A program made the position numbers and the translations under genes. The notes below the pieces were generated by a model. That model saw nothing but the letters and a program-made list of their open reading frames with translations, ran no database searches and had not been told where the DNA came from. A DNA stretch of 64,000 nt from Xylophilus sp042867185 (GTDB lineage: Bacteria; Pseudomonadota; Gammaproteobacteria; Burkholderiales; Burkholderiaceae_C): the NCBI GenBank assembly GCA_042867185.1, contig JBHZQV010000001.1:62001-126000 (forward strand), in the 5' to 3' direction. Numbering within the stretch: the stretch's first letter is position 1; the number at the start of each line of letters is the position of its first letter. Shown here one piece after another: positions 26,647 through 35,272 of the stretch.

Positions 26647-26652
26647 GTGCGA

Positions 26653-26682
26653 AGTATAGCGGGAGGCTTTGTTGCGTTGCAA
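26653..26682 (-). promoter_or_regulatory. Sigma-70-like promoter for the ilvA leader
   Basis: Minus-strand TTGCAA (26682-26677), 18 bases, TATACT (26658-26653). A good match to the consensus in a GC-rich genome, placing the transcript start near 26646. Confidence 0.65.
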
Positions 26683-26752
26683 CAGACCCCCCGCGATTTC
26701 CGTCAATGGTTGGCAAATCGCCACAGTCACCGCGCAGAAAGAAGAGACCGAT

Positions 26753-27202
26753 ATGGAATGCACCGTCAGCTGGACCGGCGCCGCCGGAACCCGCTCCCCG
26801 ATGGGCTTCGTGGCAGAAACCGGCAGCGGCCACGTCGTGGCGATGGACGGCGCCCCCGACGAGGCCCGCCCCGAGAACGGCGGCCGCAACCTGGCCCCCC
26901 GGCCGATGGAACTGCTGCTGGCCGGCACCGGCGGCTGCACCGCCTACGACGTGGTGCTGATTCTGCGCCGGGGCCGGCACGCGGTGCAGGGCTGCTCGGT
27001 GCACCTGAGCAGCGAGCGGGCGCCGGCCGATCCGAAGGTGTTCACCAAGATCCACATGCAGTTCACCGTGACCGGCAAGGGCATTCCGGCCGCGGCGGTG
27101 GAGCGCGCGATCGCGATGAGCCACGACAAGTACTGCTCGGCCAGCATCATGCTGGGCGCGACCGCGACGATCACCACCGGCTTCGACCTGGTCGAGGGCT
27201 GA
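26753..27202 (+). CDS. OsmC family peroxidase-like protein
   Basis: An OsmC/Ohr-fold protein of 149 residues. The two conserved cysteines are C62 (GTGGCTAYDV) and C128 (DKYCSAS), the pair used for thiol peroxidase activity against organic hydroperoxides in the family. The NLAPRPMELLLAG block is typical of the YhfA-like OsmC subgroup. Start ATG at 26753 with an AAGAAGAGA ribosome site. No signal peptide; cytosolic. It is divergent from ilvA. The precise peroxide substrate cannot be inferred. Confidence 0.9.
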   Translation: MECTVSWTGAAGTRSPMGFVAETGSGHVVAMDGAPDEARPENGGRNLAPRPMELLLAGTGGCTAYDVVLILRRGRHAVQGCSVHLSSERAPADPKVFTKIHMQFTVTGKGIPAAAVERAIAMSHDKYCSASIMLGATATITTGFDLVEG

Positions 27203-27229
27203 GCGCGGGCCTCTGCCCGCCGCCGTCGC

Positions 27230-27841
27230 TCAGACGTAGTGGGCGGTGGTGGTCATGATCCGGGCGGCGCCGCGCATCAGCAGCCGCACCGGCGTGGGCA
27301 GGTCCACCCCGCCGGCGGCGCGGGCCTCGGCGGCATGCGCCTCTTCGTCGGTTTTCATCTGCGCGACGATGGCGCGCGAGGCGCCGTCAGCCTCGGGCAG
27401 CCGTTTCAGGTGGCTGCCCAGGTGTTCTCCCACCTGCTGCTCGGTCTCGGCCACGAAGCCCAGGCTGACGCGGTCGCCCGCCGCACCGGCCAGCAGGCCC
27501 AGCGCGAAGGCGCCGCCGTACCAGAGCGGGTTGAGCAGGCTGGGGCGGTCGCCCAGGTCGTCGAGCCGCTGGCGCGTCCAGGCGAGGTGGTCGGTCTCCT
27601 CGCGGGAGGCATCCTCGAAATGCGCCCGCAGGGCCGGGTCTCGGGTGACCGCGGCCTGCGCGGTGTAGAGCGCCTGGGCGCAGACTTCGCCGACATGGTT
27701 GACCCGCATCAGCGCGCCGGCCAGCCGTTTCTGCGCCGGGTCGAGTTCGGCAGTGTCGCCCTCGGGCGCGGGACGCCCACCGTGCGGAACGGCGAAAAGG
27801 GTGCGCAATGCGGCGTCGGCGGCGATCAGAAAACGGTCCAT
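27230..27841 (-). CDS. coq7: Demethoxyubiquinone hydroxylase Coq7
   Basis: Coq7 performs the last ring hydroxylation of ubiquinone synthesis (2-polyprenyl-3-methyl-6-methoxy-1,4-benzoquinone monooxygenase), replacing UbiF in many proteobacteria. The 203 residues carry the di-iron ligands in two repeats: NHVGEVCAQALY and REETDHLAW, then ETEQQVGEHL and DEEAHAAEA. Peripheral membrane association is expected through the hydrophobic stretch near residue 115. ATG at 27841 gives the normal length. It converges with the OsmC gene and is divergent from the first porin. Confidence 0.95.
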   Translation of the reverse strand: MDRFLIAADAALRTLFAVPHGGRPAPEGDTAELDPAQKRLAGALMRVNHVGEVCAQALYTAQAAVTRDPALRAHFEDASREETDHLAWTRQRLDDLGDRPSLLNPLWYGGAFALGLLAGAAGDRVSLGFVAETEQQVGEHLGSHLKRLPEADGASRAIVAQMKTDEEAHAAEARAAGGVDLPTPVRLLMRGAARIMTTTAHYV

Positions 27842-28078
27842 GCGGAAAGTGCTCCAGGGCTTGGCAGACGGCCAACATAGCACGGCGGACAGGGGCGTCG
27901 GCAACAGGCGGTCGATGCCCCCGACGTTGTAATGACGCAAAGAATAGGGACTTTCATACGGGTGTAGTCCGGGTTTTCTCCAATGGCGACAGCTTCCACC
28001 GCGGAGGCCGGCCGCCCGGCGCAGCGCTTCTTGCCGCCGGGACGGTGTCTGTCCAACCTTTCCGGAGAAACCCTCGTG

Positions 28079-29155
28079 ATGCAAAAGAACCTATTCGCCC
28101 TGGCCCTGCTGTGCGCAGCCGGCGGTGCCTTCGCCCAGTCCAACGTGACCCTGTTCGGCGTGGTCGACGCCTCGGTGGCGCGCATTTCGGGCAACGGCGG
28201 CCACACCCAGGGCCTGGCCAACGGCAGCAACACCAGCAGCCGCCTGGGCTTCCGGGGCACCGAGGACCTGGGCGGCGGCCTGTCGGCCGGCTTCTGGCTC
28301 GAAGGCTCGCTCGGCCTCGACACCGGCACCAGCAACGGCTACCAGTTCGACCGCCGCTCCACCGTCAGCCTGAGCAGCGGCTTCGGTGAAGTCCGCCTCG
28401 GCCGCGACAAGGTGCCGGCGTACCTGACGATCGAAACCTTCGACCCGTTCGCCGACATCGGCGTGGGCGGCGTGGGCGCCTCGAACATGCTGGCCAACGC
28501 CGCGACGGCGGCCGGCGGCGGCACGACCGGTGCCACCGGCACCACCATCGAGGGCAGCGCGCCCAAGCGCCTGAGCAACACGGTCGGCTACATCCTGCCT
28601 GCCACGCTCGGCGGCTTCTACGGCCAGCTGCAGTACGGCTTCGGCGAGACCGTCTCCACGGCGGTCAACGACAAGCGCGGCAACTCGATGGGCTTTCGCG
28701 CGGGCTACATGGCCGGCCCGGTCAACGTGTCGGGCGGCTACAGCCAGGTGCAGGGCGGCCCGGCCGCCACCGAGATCAAGTACAAATCGTCGAGCATCGG
28801 CGGCTCCTACAACTTCGGCATCGTCAAGCCAATGGTGCTGTTCGCGACCGAGCGCGGCAACGGCCGCCGCATCGACCTGCTCGAGATCGGTGCCACCGCC
28901 CCATTGGGCGCCGGCGAACTGCGCGCCGCGGTCAGCCGCTTCGACCTGAAGGACAGCGCGAACGACTCGCGCAAGTTCGCACTCGGGTATGGTTACAACC
29001 TCTCGAAGCGCACCCAGCTGTACGCGACCGTCGCCCGGGTCAGCAACGACGGCGCGGCCACCCGCGGCATCTCGATCAACGGCCTGGCGTCCCCGGGCGT
29101 CGCCGCGGGTGGAAAATCCACCGGCTACGAAGTCGGCGTTCGCCACAGTTTCTGA
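28079..29155 (+). CDS. Gram-negative porin (Burkholderiales type), copy 1
   Basis: An outer-membrane trimeric general porin of the Neisseria/Bordetella family. It has 358 residues with signal peptide MQKNLFALALLCAAGGAFA and mature start QSNVTLFGVVDASVAR. Family motifs SRLGFRGTEDLGGGL and FGEVRLGRD are present and the chain ends in Phe (GVRHSF), the beta-barrel assembly signal. Ribosome site CCGGAGAAA. It is a close paralogue of the next gene but uses GC-rich third positions throughout, unlike copy 2. A rho-independent terminator follows. Confidence 0.95.
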   Translation: MQKNLFALALLCAAGGAFAQSNVTLFGVVDASVARISGNGGHTQGLANGSNTSSRLGFRGTEDLGGGLSAGFWLEGSLGLDTGTSNGYQFDRRSTVSLSSGFGEVRLGRDKVPAYLTIETFDPFADIGVGGVGASNMLANAATAAGGGTTGATGTTIEGSAPKRLSNTVGYILPATLGGFYGQLQYGFGETVSTAVNDKRGNSMGFRAGYMAGPVNVSGGYSQVQGGPAATEIKYKSSSIGGSYNFGIVKPMVLFATERGNGRRIDLLEIGATAPLGAGELRAAVSRFDLKDSANDSRKFALGYGYNLSKRTQLYATVARVSNDGAATRGISINGLASPGVAAGGKSTGYEVGVRHSF

Positions 29156-29234
29156 TGCGGGCTTCAAGTCGGCGGGTTATCGGTCGAAATAAGGACACGA
29201 GGCCTTAAGACGAGAACCCTTCTCGACCACGGAG

Positions 29235-29270
29235 GCCGTTTCGTTGCATCGTCACAACGAAACGGCTTTT
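29235..29270 (+). terminator. Rho-independent terminator after porin 1
   Basis: Stem GCCGTTTCGTTG / CAACGAAACGGC with an eight-base loop, followed by TTTT. It separates the two porins into independent transcripts. Confidence 0.88.
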
Positions 29271-29439
29271 CTTCTCCGTTTGCCGCCTAAATCCTTTGCG
29301 CAACCTCCGAGCGTCTGTTGCAATAACACCAACTTCCATCAAGGAGGTTGGCCCGGGGAACCGGCGGGATCAGGCTACGGTGCGAGCCGGCCTTGCCCCT
29401 CGTACCGGAGCCCTATGTTTAACCTTGGAGAAACTCGCA

Positions 29440-30528
29440 ATGAAAAAATCCCTGATTGCCCTGGCTGTGCTGGCTGCTTCCGGCGCCGCGATGGCACAGT
29501 CCTCCGTCACCCTGTTCGGCGTGGTCGACGCTGCAGTGACGCGTGTCGGTGGTTCCGGCGGCGCCGGTAACCGTGTTGGTCTGTCGCAAGGCGGCAACAG
29601 CGCCAGCCGTCTGGGCTTCCGCGGTACCGAAGACCTCGGCGGCGGCCTGGCTGCCAGCTTCTGGCTCGAAGGTTCGGTCGGTGTTGACGACGGCCAAGCT
29701 GCTGGTTACTCCTTCGATCGCCGCTCCACCGTGAGCCTGGCCGGTCCTTTCGGTGAAGTCCGCCTCGGCCGTGACTACTCGCCATCGTTCTGGAACATCA
29801 CCACGTTCGATCCGTTCGGCACGCGTGGCGTTGGCCAAGCCATGGACGTTTACCGTCCAGGCCTGACGAACCCAACCCGTAACAACAACACCGTTGGCTA
29901 CTTCCTGCCTGCCACCCTGGGCGGCTTCTACGGTCAACTGCAGTACGGCTTCGGCTCGGAGCCAGTCTCCACCGCCGTCAACGACAAGGCTGGCCGCTAC
30001 ATCGGTGGTCGCGTCGGCTTCGCCAACGGTCCTCTGAACGTTGCAGCTTCGCTCGGCGAAACCAAGCAAGCCTTCGTGCCTGCCAACGGTGCAGTCGGTG
30101 GCGACCTGAAGCAAGCCAACATCGGCGCTTCGTACGACTTCGGTATCGTCAAGCCAGTCATCTATTACTCGCAGTCCAAGGTTGACAACGGTACCGTCGC
30201 AAACGGCATCGCCAACACCAAGCTGAACACCCTGCTGATCGGTGCTACCGCTCCTCTGGGCGCTGGCGAACTGCGCGCTTCGGTTGCCCGTTACGACCTG
30301 AAGAACAGCAACGCCGACGCGAACAAGTTCGCCATCGGCTACGGCTACAACCTGTCGAAGCGCACCCAGGTCTACACGACCGTGGCACGCGTGAGCAACA
30401 AGGGCGGCGCAGCTTACGGCGTCGGCACCTCCGGCACCGCTGGTCAAGGCGTTGCAGGTCTGGCAGGCGTTGGCGTGGCAGGTCGCAACGTGACCGGTTT
30501 CGACATCGGCGTTCGCCACTCCTTCTGA
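29440..30528 (+). CDS. Gram-negative porin, copy 2 (probable major porin)
   Basis: A second general porin, 362 residues: signal peptide MKKSLIALAVLAASGAAMA, mature start QSSVTLFGVVDAAVTR, the same SRLGFRGTEDLGGGL motif, ending GVRHSF. Ribosome site TTGGAG seven bases before ATG. Codon choice differs sharply from its neighbours: many GGT, GCT, GTT, CGT and CCA codons and lower third-position GC, the pattern expected of a very highly expressed gene. Own upstream region of about 280 bases and a strong terminator. With copy 1 it is a tandem duplication now expressed differently. Confidence 0.95.
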   Translation: MKKSLIALAVLAASGAAMAQSSVTLFGVVDAAVTRVGGSGGAGNRVGLSQGGNSASRLGFRGTEDLGGGLAASFWLEGSVGVDDGQAAGYSFDRRSTVSLAGPFGEVRLGRDYSPSFWNITTFDPFGTRGVGQAMDVYRPGLTNPTRNNNTVGYFLPATLGGFYGQLQYGFGSEPVSTAVNDKAGRYIGGRVGFANGPLNVAASLGETKQAFVPANGAVGGDLKQANIGASYDFGIVKPVIYYSQSKVDNGTVANGIANTKLNTLLIGATAPLGAGELRASVARYDLKNSNADANKFAIGYGYNLSKRTQVYTTVARVSNKGGAAYGVGTSGTAGQGVAGLAGVGVAGRNVTGFDIGVRHSF

Positions 30529-30567
30529 TCTCCTGCCGGCGTGAGCCGGTTGGATTTCGAAGCAAAA

Positions 30568-30597
30568 GCCGCTGGCCTTCGGGCCAGCGGCTTTTTT
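30568..30597 (+). terminator. Rho-independent terminator after porin 2
   Basis: Perfect stem GCCGCTGGCC / GGCCAGCGGC with a TTCG tetraloop and six T; very strong. Confidence 0.95.
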
Positions 30598-30699
30598 CAT
30601 GGTCGCGTGTGGTGGCCGTTTCCTAGGCAGATCGAATCGCCCTGTGCCCGCTGGCAAATCCCTATGTGCTGCGGGGAGGCGTGGCGTAAGCTGTAGGGG

Positions 30700-31482
30700 A
30701 TGCCAAGACTTACTGCGTGGATGGTGCTGGTACCCTGTGCGGCGCTGCTCGGGGCCTGTGCCGCGCCTGCACGGCAGGCCGCTGTTCCGCCGGAGACGGC
30801 CGCGCAGAGTATCTGGGGTGGTGTGGATGCCAGCGGCTCCAACCGCGTGTGGGTGCACAAGGAATTTCCGGGCAAGCAGTCCACCGAATACGAATACGCT
30901 TTCGACGGCAAGACGCCGAGCGTCCGGGCACGCTCGGATGCGTCGGCCAGCATGCTCAAGACACCCCTGCAGGTGCCGCCCGAGGCGATCGGCCGGCTGC
31001 AGTTCTCCTGGAAGGTGCCGGCCCTGATCGCCGATGCCGACATGACGCGCCGCGATGCCGACGACGCGCCTTCGCGGGTAGTGCTGGCGTTCGAAGGCGA
31101 CCGCAGCCGCTTCTCCACCAAGGACGCCATCCTGTCCGAACTGGCCCGCACCCTGACCGGCGAAGAGATGCCCTATGCCACGCTGATGTACGTCTGGTGC
31201 AACCAGCGCCCGGTCGGCAGCGTGATCGCCCATCCGCGCAGCGACCGCATCAGGTCGATCGTGGTCGAATCCGGCCCGGCGCGCCTCGGCCAGTGGCTGG
31301 CCTACGACCGGGATGTGCGGGCGGATTTCGAGAAGGCGTTCGGCGAAGCGCCCGGCATGCTGGCCGGCATCGGCGTCATGACCGACAGCGACAACACGGC
31401 ATCGCGCGCCCTGGCCTGGTACGGCCCGGTGCGGCTGGCGCCGATGGGGGGCGCCTCCCAGTCGGTGGCTTCGCATCCGTAA
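30700..31482 (+). CDS. DUF3047 lipoprotein
   Basis: A 260-residue protein of the DUF3047 family. A lipoprotein signal peptide ends in lipobox LLGAC (C20), so it is probably anchored to a membrane and faces the periplasm. Family landmarks: LQFSWKVPALI, VVLAFEGDRSRF, LMYVWCNQRPVGS and a C-terminal GIGVMTDSDNTASRALAWYG. The fold is concanavalin-like; the function is unknown. Start ATG at 30700 with an AGGGG immediately upstream. It stands alone between porin 2 and the hexR gene. Confidence 0.88.
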   Translation: MPRLTAWMVLVPCAALLGACAAPARQAAVPPETAAQSIWGGVDASGSNRVWVHKEFPGKQSTEYEYAFDGKTPSVRARSDASASMLKTPLQVPPEAIGRLQFSWKVPALIADADMTRRDADDAPSRVVLAFEGDRSRFSTKDAILSELARTLTGEEMPYATLMYVWCNQRPVGSVIAHPRSDRIRSIVVESGPARLGQWLAYDRDVRADFEKAFGEAPGMLAGIGVMTDSDNTASRALAWYGPVRLAPMGGASQSVASHP

Positions 31483-31586
31483 ACCGGTGCCGGGCGCCTG
31501 CGGGCCTGCAGCACACGTGCGGGGCGAAGCCGGCCGCTGCTGCCTCCCGGGTCGGTCCCTTGCCCTGCCACCCGCTTCGCAGCGGC

Positions 31587-32432
31587 TCAGGCGTAGCGCT
31601 TGCTGCGCAGGTTGTTCTTCATCTGCTGCAGCACCGGCTGCAGCGCGCTGCCGATCCGCAAGGCCACGCAGGTCGCCAGGATGTCGACGATGGTCAGGTG
31701 CAGCAGGCGCGAGACCATCGGGCTGTAGCGGTCGTAGCCCTCGGGATGGTCGGCCGCCAGGTGGATATGCCCGGCCGAGGCCAGGGGCGAGCCGCTGGCG
31801 GTGATCACGATGGTGGTGGCGCCGTTGCGGCGGGCGATGTCGGCGGCGTCCATCAAATCGCGGGTGCGGCCCGAGTTGGAGATGATCACCACGCAGTCGC
31901 CCGGCCCGAGCATCGTGGCGCTCATCACCTGCATATGGCCGTCGCTGTAGGCGATGGCGGTCACGCCCAGGCGGAAGAACTTGTGCTGCGCGTCGAGTGC
32001 CACGATGCCCGAGTTGCCGACGCCGAAGAACTCGATCCGCCGCCCGGTCTGGTAGGTGGCCGCCAGGGCGGACGCCGCCCGCTCGATCGCCACCGGGCTC
32101 GCCTCGTTGCGGTATTTCTGCAGCGCCGCGGTGGTGTTGTCGATCATCTTGACCAGCACGTCGGCCGTCTTGTCGTCCGCATCCACGCTGCGGTGGATGA
32201 AGGGCACGCCCTCGACCACTGTGCCCGCCAGCTTGCGCTTGAAGTCCGACAGCCCGTCGTAGCCCACGCTGCGGCAGAACCGCACCACCGTCGGCTTGCT
32301 CACATGCGCCCGGTCGGCCAGCTCGACCACCGGCAGCAGCGAGAACGCCCGCGGATCCGCCAGCACCAGCCGCCCCACCCGCTGCTCCGCCGGTGCCAGC
32401 GACGGCAAAGACGCCCGCACCCGGTCCAGCAT
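31587..32432 (-). CDS. hexR: HexR-like RpiR family regulator
   Basis: An RpiR family regulator of 281 residues: N-terminal helix-turn-helix (about 1-75; VVELADRAHVSKPTVVRFCR) and a C-terminal SIS sugar-phosphate-binding domain (about 115-260; FGVGNSGIVALDAQHKFFRLG, ISNSGRTRDLMDAADIARRNGA). The close fit to HexR, which senses 2-keto-3-deoxy-6-phosphogluconate and represses Entner-Doudoroff and zwf genes, is backed by its place just after zwf. ATG at 32432; longer frames run into repeat R2. Confidence 0.9.
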   Translation of the reverse strand: MLDRVRASLPSLAPAEQRVGRLVLADPRAFSLLPVVELADRAHVSKPTVVRFCRSVGYDGLSDFKRKLAGTVVEGVPFIHRSVDADDKTADVLVKMIDNTTAALQKYRNEASPVAIERAASALAATYQTGRRIEFFGVGNSGIVALDAQHKFFRLGVTAIAYSDGHMQVMSATMLGPGDCVVIISNSGRTRDLMDAADIARRNGATTIVITASGSPLASAGHIHLAADHPEGYDRYSPMVSRLLHLTIVDILATCVALRIGSALQPVLQQMKNNLRSKRYA

Positions 32433-32533
32433 TCCCCCCGCCTCAACCACGGACGCCCCCCGCACACAAAGCGCTTCCGCCGAACCCCGCCCCAAACAGC
32501 GCACCGCGGCACGCGCGCCCCCCATACCCCCAG

Positions 32534-32625
32534 AACCACCGCGGATCCGGCTCCGCCGGTCCGCCGGTGGTGCCCCCGGCGAGGGGGTTGGCGCAGCACA
32601 CGCAGTGAGCGGAGCCTGGGGGAGC
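32534..32625 (-). repeat. 90-bp intergenic repeat copy R2
   Basis: Minus-oriented copy between zwf and hexR: CCGCGGATCCGGCTCCGCC, hairpin CCCCC / GGGGG, then GGAGCCTGGGGG. It fills the whole gap before the zwf stop. Confidence 0.88.
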
Positions 32626-32627
32626 GC

Positions 32628-34109
32628 TCAAGTCTCTTCGCTCCAGCAATGCCCGTCCCGCGCGATCATCGCGCTCGACGCGCTCGGCCCCCAGGTGCCG
32701 GCCGCATACGGGCGCGGCTCCTGGTGGCCGCCCTGCCAGTGGTCGAGGATCGGCTCCACCCAGCGCCAGGCGGCTTCCTGCTCGTCGCTGCGCACGAACA
32801 AATTGAGCCGGCCGTCGATCACGTCGAGCAGCAGGCGCTCGTACGCGCCCACCCGTTCGGAGCCGAAGCGCTTGTCGAAGTCCAGGTCCAGCTGCACCGG
32901 CGAGAGCGTCTGCGTGCCCGACCGGTGGCCGGCCTTGGCACCCTTGCGCTCCACCTGGCCCTCGGCCAGCAGGTGCAGCTCCAGACCATCCTTGGGCTGC
33001 AGGTTGATCACCAGCTGGTTGAAAGCGCCGCCCACCGGCGTGCGGTAGATCGGGTGCGGCGCGGGCCGGAAGTTGATCTCGATGCGCGAATCGCGCGAGG
33101 CCAGCCGCTTGCCGGTGCGGATGTAGAAGGGCACGCCCGCCCAGCGCCAGCTGTCGATCTCGGTGCGCAGGGCCACGAAGGTCTCGGTGGTGCTGGCCGG
33201 GTCCACGCCGGGCTCCTCGCGGTAGCCCTGCACCCGCTCGCCGTAGGCGGTGCCGGCGGTGTACTGGCCGCGCACCACGTGCAGGCCCAGCGTCTCGGGC
33301 GTCCAGGGCCGAAGCGAGCGCAGCACCTTCAGCTTCTCGTCGCGGATCGCGTCGGCGTCAGCGCTGATCGGCGGCTCCATCGCGATCGCGCAGAGCAGCT
33401 GCAGCGCATGGTTCTGCACCATGTCGCGCAGCGCGCCGGTGGTTTCGTAGAAGGCGCCGCGCTTTTCCACGCCCAGGTCTTCGGCGATGGTGATCTGGAT
33501 GTTGGCGATCAGCTCGCGCCGCCACAGCGGCTCGAACAGCGCATTGCCGAAGCGCAGCGCGAACAGGTTCTGGACCGAGGGCTTGCCCAGGTAGTGGTCG
33601 ATCCGGAAGATCTGCTGCTCGGTGAAGACGCGCCGCACCGTCTCGTTGATCTCGCGGTTGGAGGCCAGGTCGTGGCCCAGCGGTTTCTCCAGCACGATGC
33701 GGGTGCGCGGCGTGGCCAGGCCGGCGGCGCCCAATTGTTCGCAGGCGGTGGTGAAGAGCGTGGGGGCGGTGGCGATGTACATCACCACCGTCTCGGCATT
33801 GCGCTCGTCGAGCCGGGCCTTCAGCCGGGCGTAGTCGCCGGGCTTGGACACGTCGAGCTGCACGTAGTGCAGCATCTCGGCGAACTTGGCGAACTCCTTG
33901 GCGTTGGGCCGCTTGGCGCCTTCCACCTCCTCGAAGCGCGACTGGATCAGCGTGCGGTACTGGTCGTCGCTCAGGTCGTCGCGGGCCACGCCGATGATGC
34001 GGCCCTGCGCCGGCAGGGTGCCGTGGCGGAACGCCTGGAACAGGGCCGGCATGAGCTTGCGCCAGGCCAGGTCGCCGGTGCCGCCAAACAGTACGAGTTC
34101 GAAGGACAT
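32628..34109 (-). CDS. zwf: Glucose-6-phosphate dehydrogenase Zwf
   Basis: Zwf oxidises glucose-6-phosphate to 6-phosphogluconolactone, entering the Entner-Doudoroff or pentose phosphate route. It has 493 residues with the NAD(P) motif FGGTGDLAWRKLMPAL at the N-terminus (the usual GASGDLA is GGTGDLA), EKPLGHD, and the active-site RIDHYLGK with its catalytic histidine. Length is normal. Divergent from tal with about 190 bases between; hexR follows on the same strand. pgl and edd/eda are not in the window. Confidence 0.96.
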   Translation of the reverse strand: MSFELVLFGGTGDLAWRKLMPALFQAFRHGTLPAQGRIIGVARDDLSDDQYRTLIQSRFEEVEGAKRPNAKEFAKFAEMLHYVQLDVSKPGDYARLKARLDERNAETVVMYIATAPTLFTTACEQLGAAGLATPRTRIVLEKPLGHDLASNREINETVRRVFTEQQIFRIDHYLGKPSVQNLFALRFGNALFEPLWRRELIANIQITIAEDLGVEKRGAFYETTGALRDMVQNHALQLLCAIAMEPPISADADAIRDEKLKVLRSLRPWTPETLGLHVVRGQYTAGTAYGERVQGYREEPGVDPASTTETFVALRTEIDSWRWAGVPFYIRTGKRLASRDSRIEINFRPAPHPIYRTPVGGAFNQLVINLQPKDGLELHLLAEGQVERKGAKAGHRSGTQTLSPVQLDLDFDKRFGSERVGAYERLLLDVIDGRLNLFVRSDEQEAAWRWVEPILDHWQGGHQEPRPYAAGTWGPSASSAMIARDGHCWSEET

Positions 34110-34302
34110 GGAGGGTGCAGGTGCTGTGGGGCTTCGACTTTAACGGGGTTTGCCGCGGCCGATCGATACCGGCCGGGCGCCGCGGCCGTGCCTGCGTGCG
34201 GATGCGTACAGGCCCGCGGCGGGAGGGCCACTACACTTTTACCGCTCCGGACTCCGTCTCCGGCCCGCTTTCTTCCGCAGCAGCAGCAACCCCAGGATGC
34301 GC

Positions 34303-35256
34303 ATGAACCAACTCGACGCCCTCAAGCAGTTCACCACCGTGGTGGCCGACACCGGCGATTTCCGCCAGCTGGCGCAGTTCCAGCCGCAGGACGCCACCAC
34401 CAACCCGTCGCTGATCCTCAAGGCGGTGCAGAAGCCCGACTACCGGCCGCTGCTCGACCAGACCGTCGCCCGCTTCAAGGACCGCCCGCTCGACGAGCTG
34501 ACCGACCGCCTGCTGGTGCGTTTCGGCGCCGAGATCCTGTCGATCATCCCCGGCCGCGTCTCCACCGAAGTCGATGCGCGCCTGTCGTTCGACACCGAGG
34601 CCACCTACAGCCGCGCCGAGCGCATCGTCGAGCTGTACCAGGCCGAGGGCGTGCACATCGACCGGGTGTTGATCAAGGTCGCCGCCACCTGGGAGGGCAT
34701 CCAGGCCGCCGAGCGGCTGGAGCGGCGCGGCGTGCACACCAACCTGACGCTGCTCTTCTCCTTCGCCCAGGCGGTGGCCTGCGGCCAGGCCCGGGTGCAG
34801 CTCATCTCGCCCTTCGTCGGCCGGATCTACGACTGGTACAAGAAATCGGCCGGCAGCGCCTGGGACGAGGCGGCCAACGCCGGCGCCCACGATCCGGGCG
34901 TGCGCTCGGTGCGGCAGATCTTCGAGCACTACAAGCGCTTCGGCATCGCCACCGAGGTGATGGGCGCGAGCTTCCGCAACACCGGGCAGATCGCCGCCCT
35001 GGCCGGCTGCGACCTGCTCACCATCAGCCCCGAGCTGCTGTCCGAGCTGGCCGCCAGCGATGCGCCGCTGCAGCCGGGGCTCGACCCCGCCGCCGCACGC
35101 CACAAGGAACTGGAGCCGGTCAACTACGACGAGGCCGGCTTCCGCTTCGCCCTGAACGAGGACGCGATGGCCACCGAGAAGCTGGCCGAAGGCATCCGCG
35201 GCTTCACCATCGATGCGCGCAAGCTCGACCAACTGCTGCTGCAGCAGGCCGCCTGA
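34303..35256 (+). CDS. tal: Transaldolase (TalB type)
   Basis: Transaldolase of the pentose phosphate pathway, exchanging a dihydroxyacetone unit between sugar phosphates. The 317 residues have motif QPQDATTNPSLILKA (29-42) and the Schiff-base lysine in RVLIKVAATWEG (K125), plus SPFVGRIYDWYKK. The start MNQLDALKQFTTVVADTGDF matches E. coli TalB; ATG at 34303 has AGGA five bases upstream, which decides against the longer frame. The pgi gene follows by 16 bases. The cluster also contains a second, FSA-type aldolase at 44483. Confidence 0.95.
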   Translation: MNQLDALKQFTTVVADTGDFRQLAQFQPQDATTNPSLILKAVQKPDYRPLLDQTVARFKDRPLDELTDRLLVRFGAEILSIIPGRVSTEVDARLSFDTEATYSRAERIVELYQAEGVHIDRVLIKVAATWEGIQAAERLERRGVHTNLTLLFSFAQAVACGQARVQLISPFVGRIYDWYKKSAGSAWDEAANAGAHDPGVRSVRQIFEHYKRFGIATEVMGASFRNTGQIAALAGCDLLTISPELLSELAASDAPLQPGLDPAAARHKELEPVNYDEAGFRFALNEDAMATEKLAEGIRGFTIDARKLDQLLLQQAA

Positions 35257-35272
35257 GCCGCGAGGAGCCCCG

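Noticed and set aside
34110..34302. HexR operator between zwf and tal
   Set aside because: Only one half-site-like ACTACA (near 34232) is visible, with no matching second half; too weak to call.
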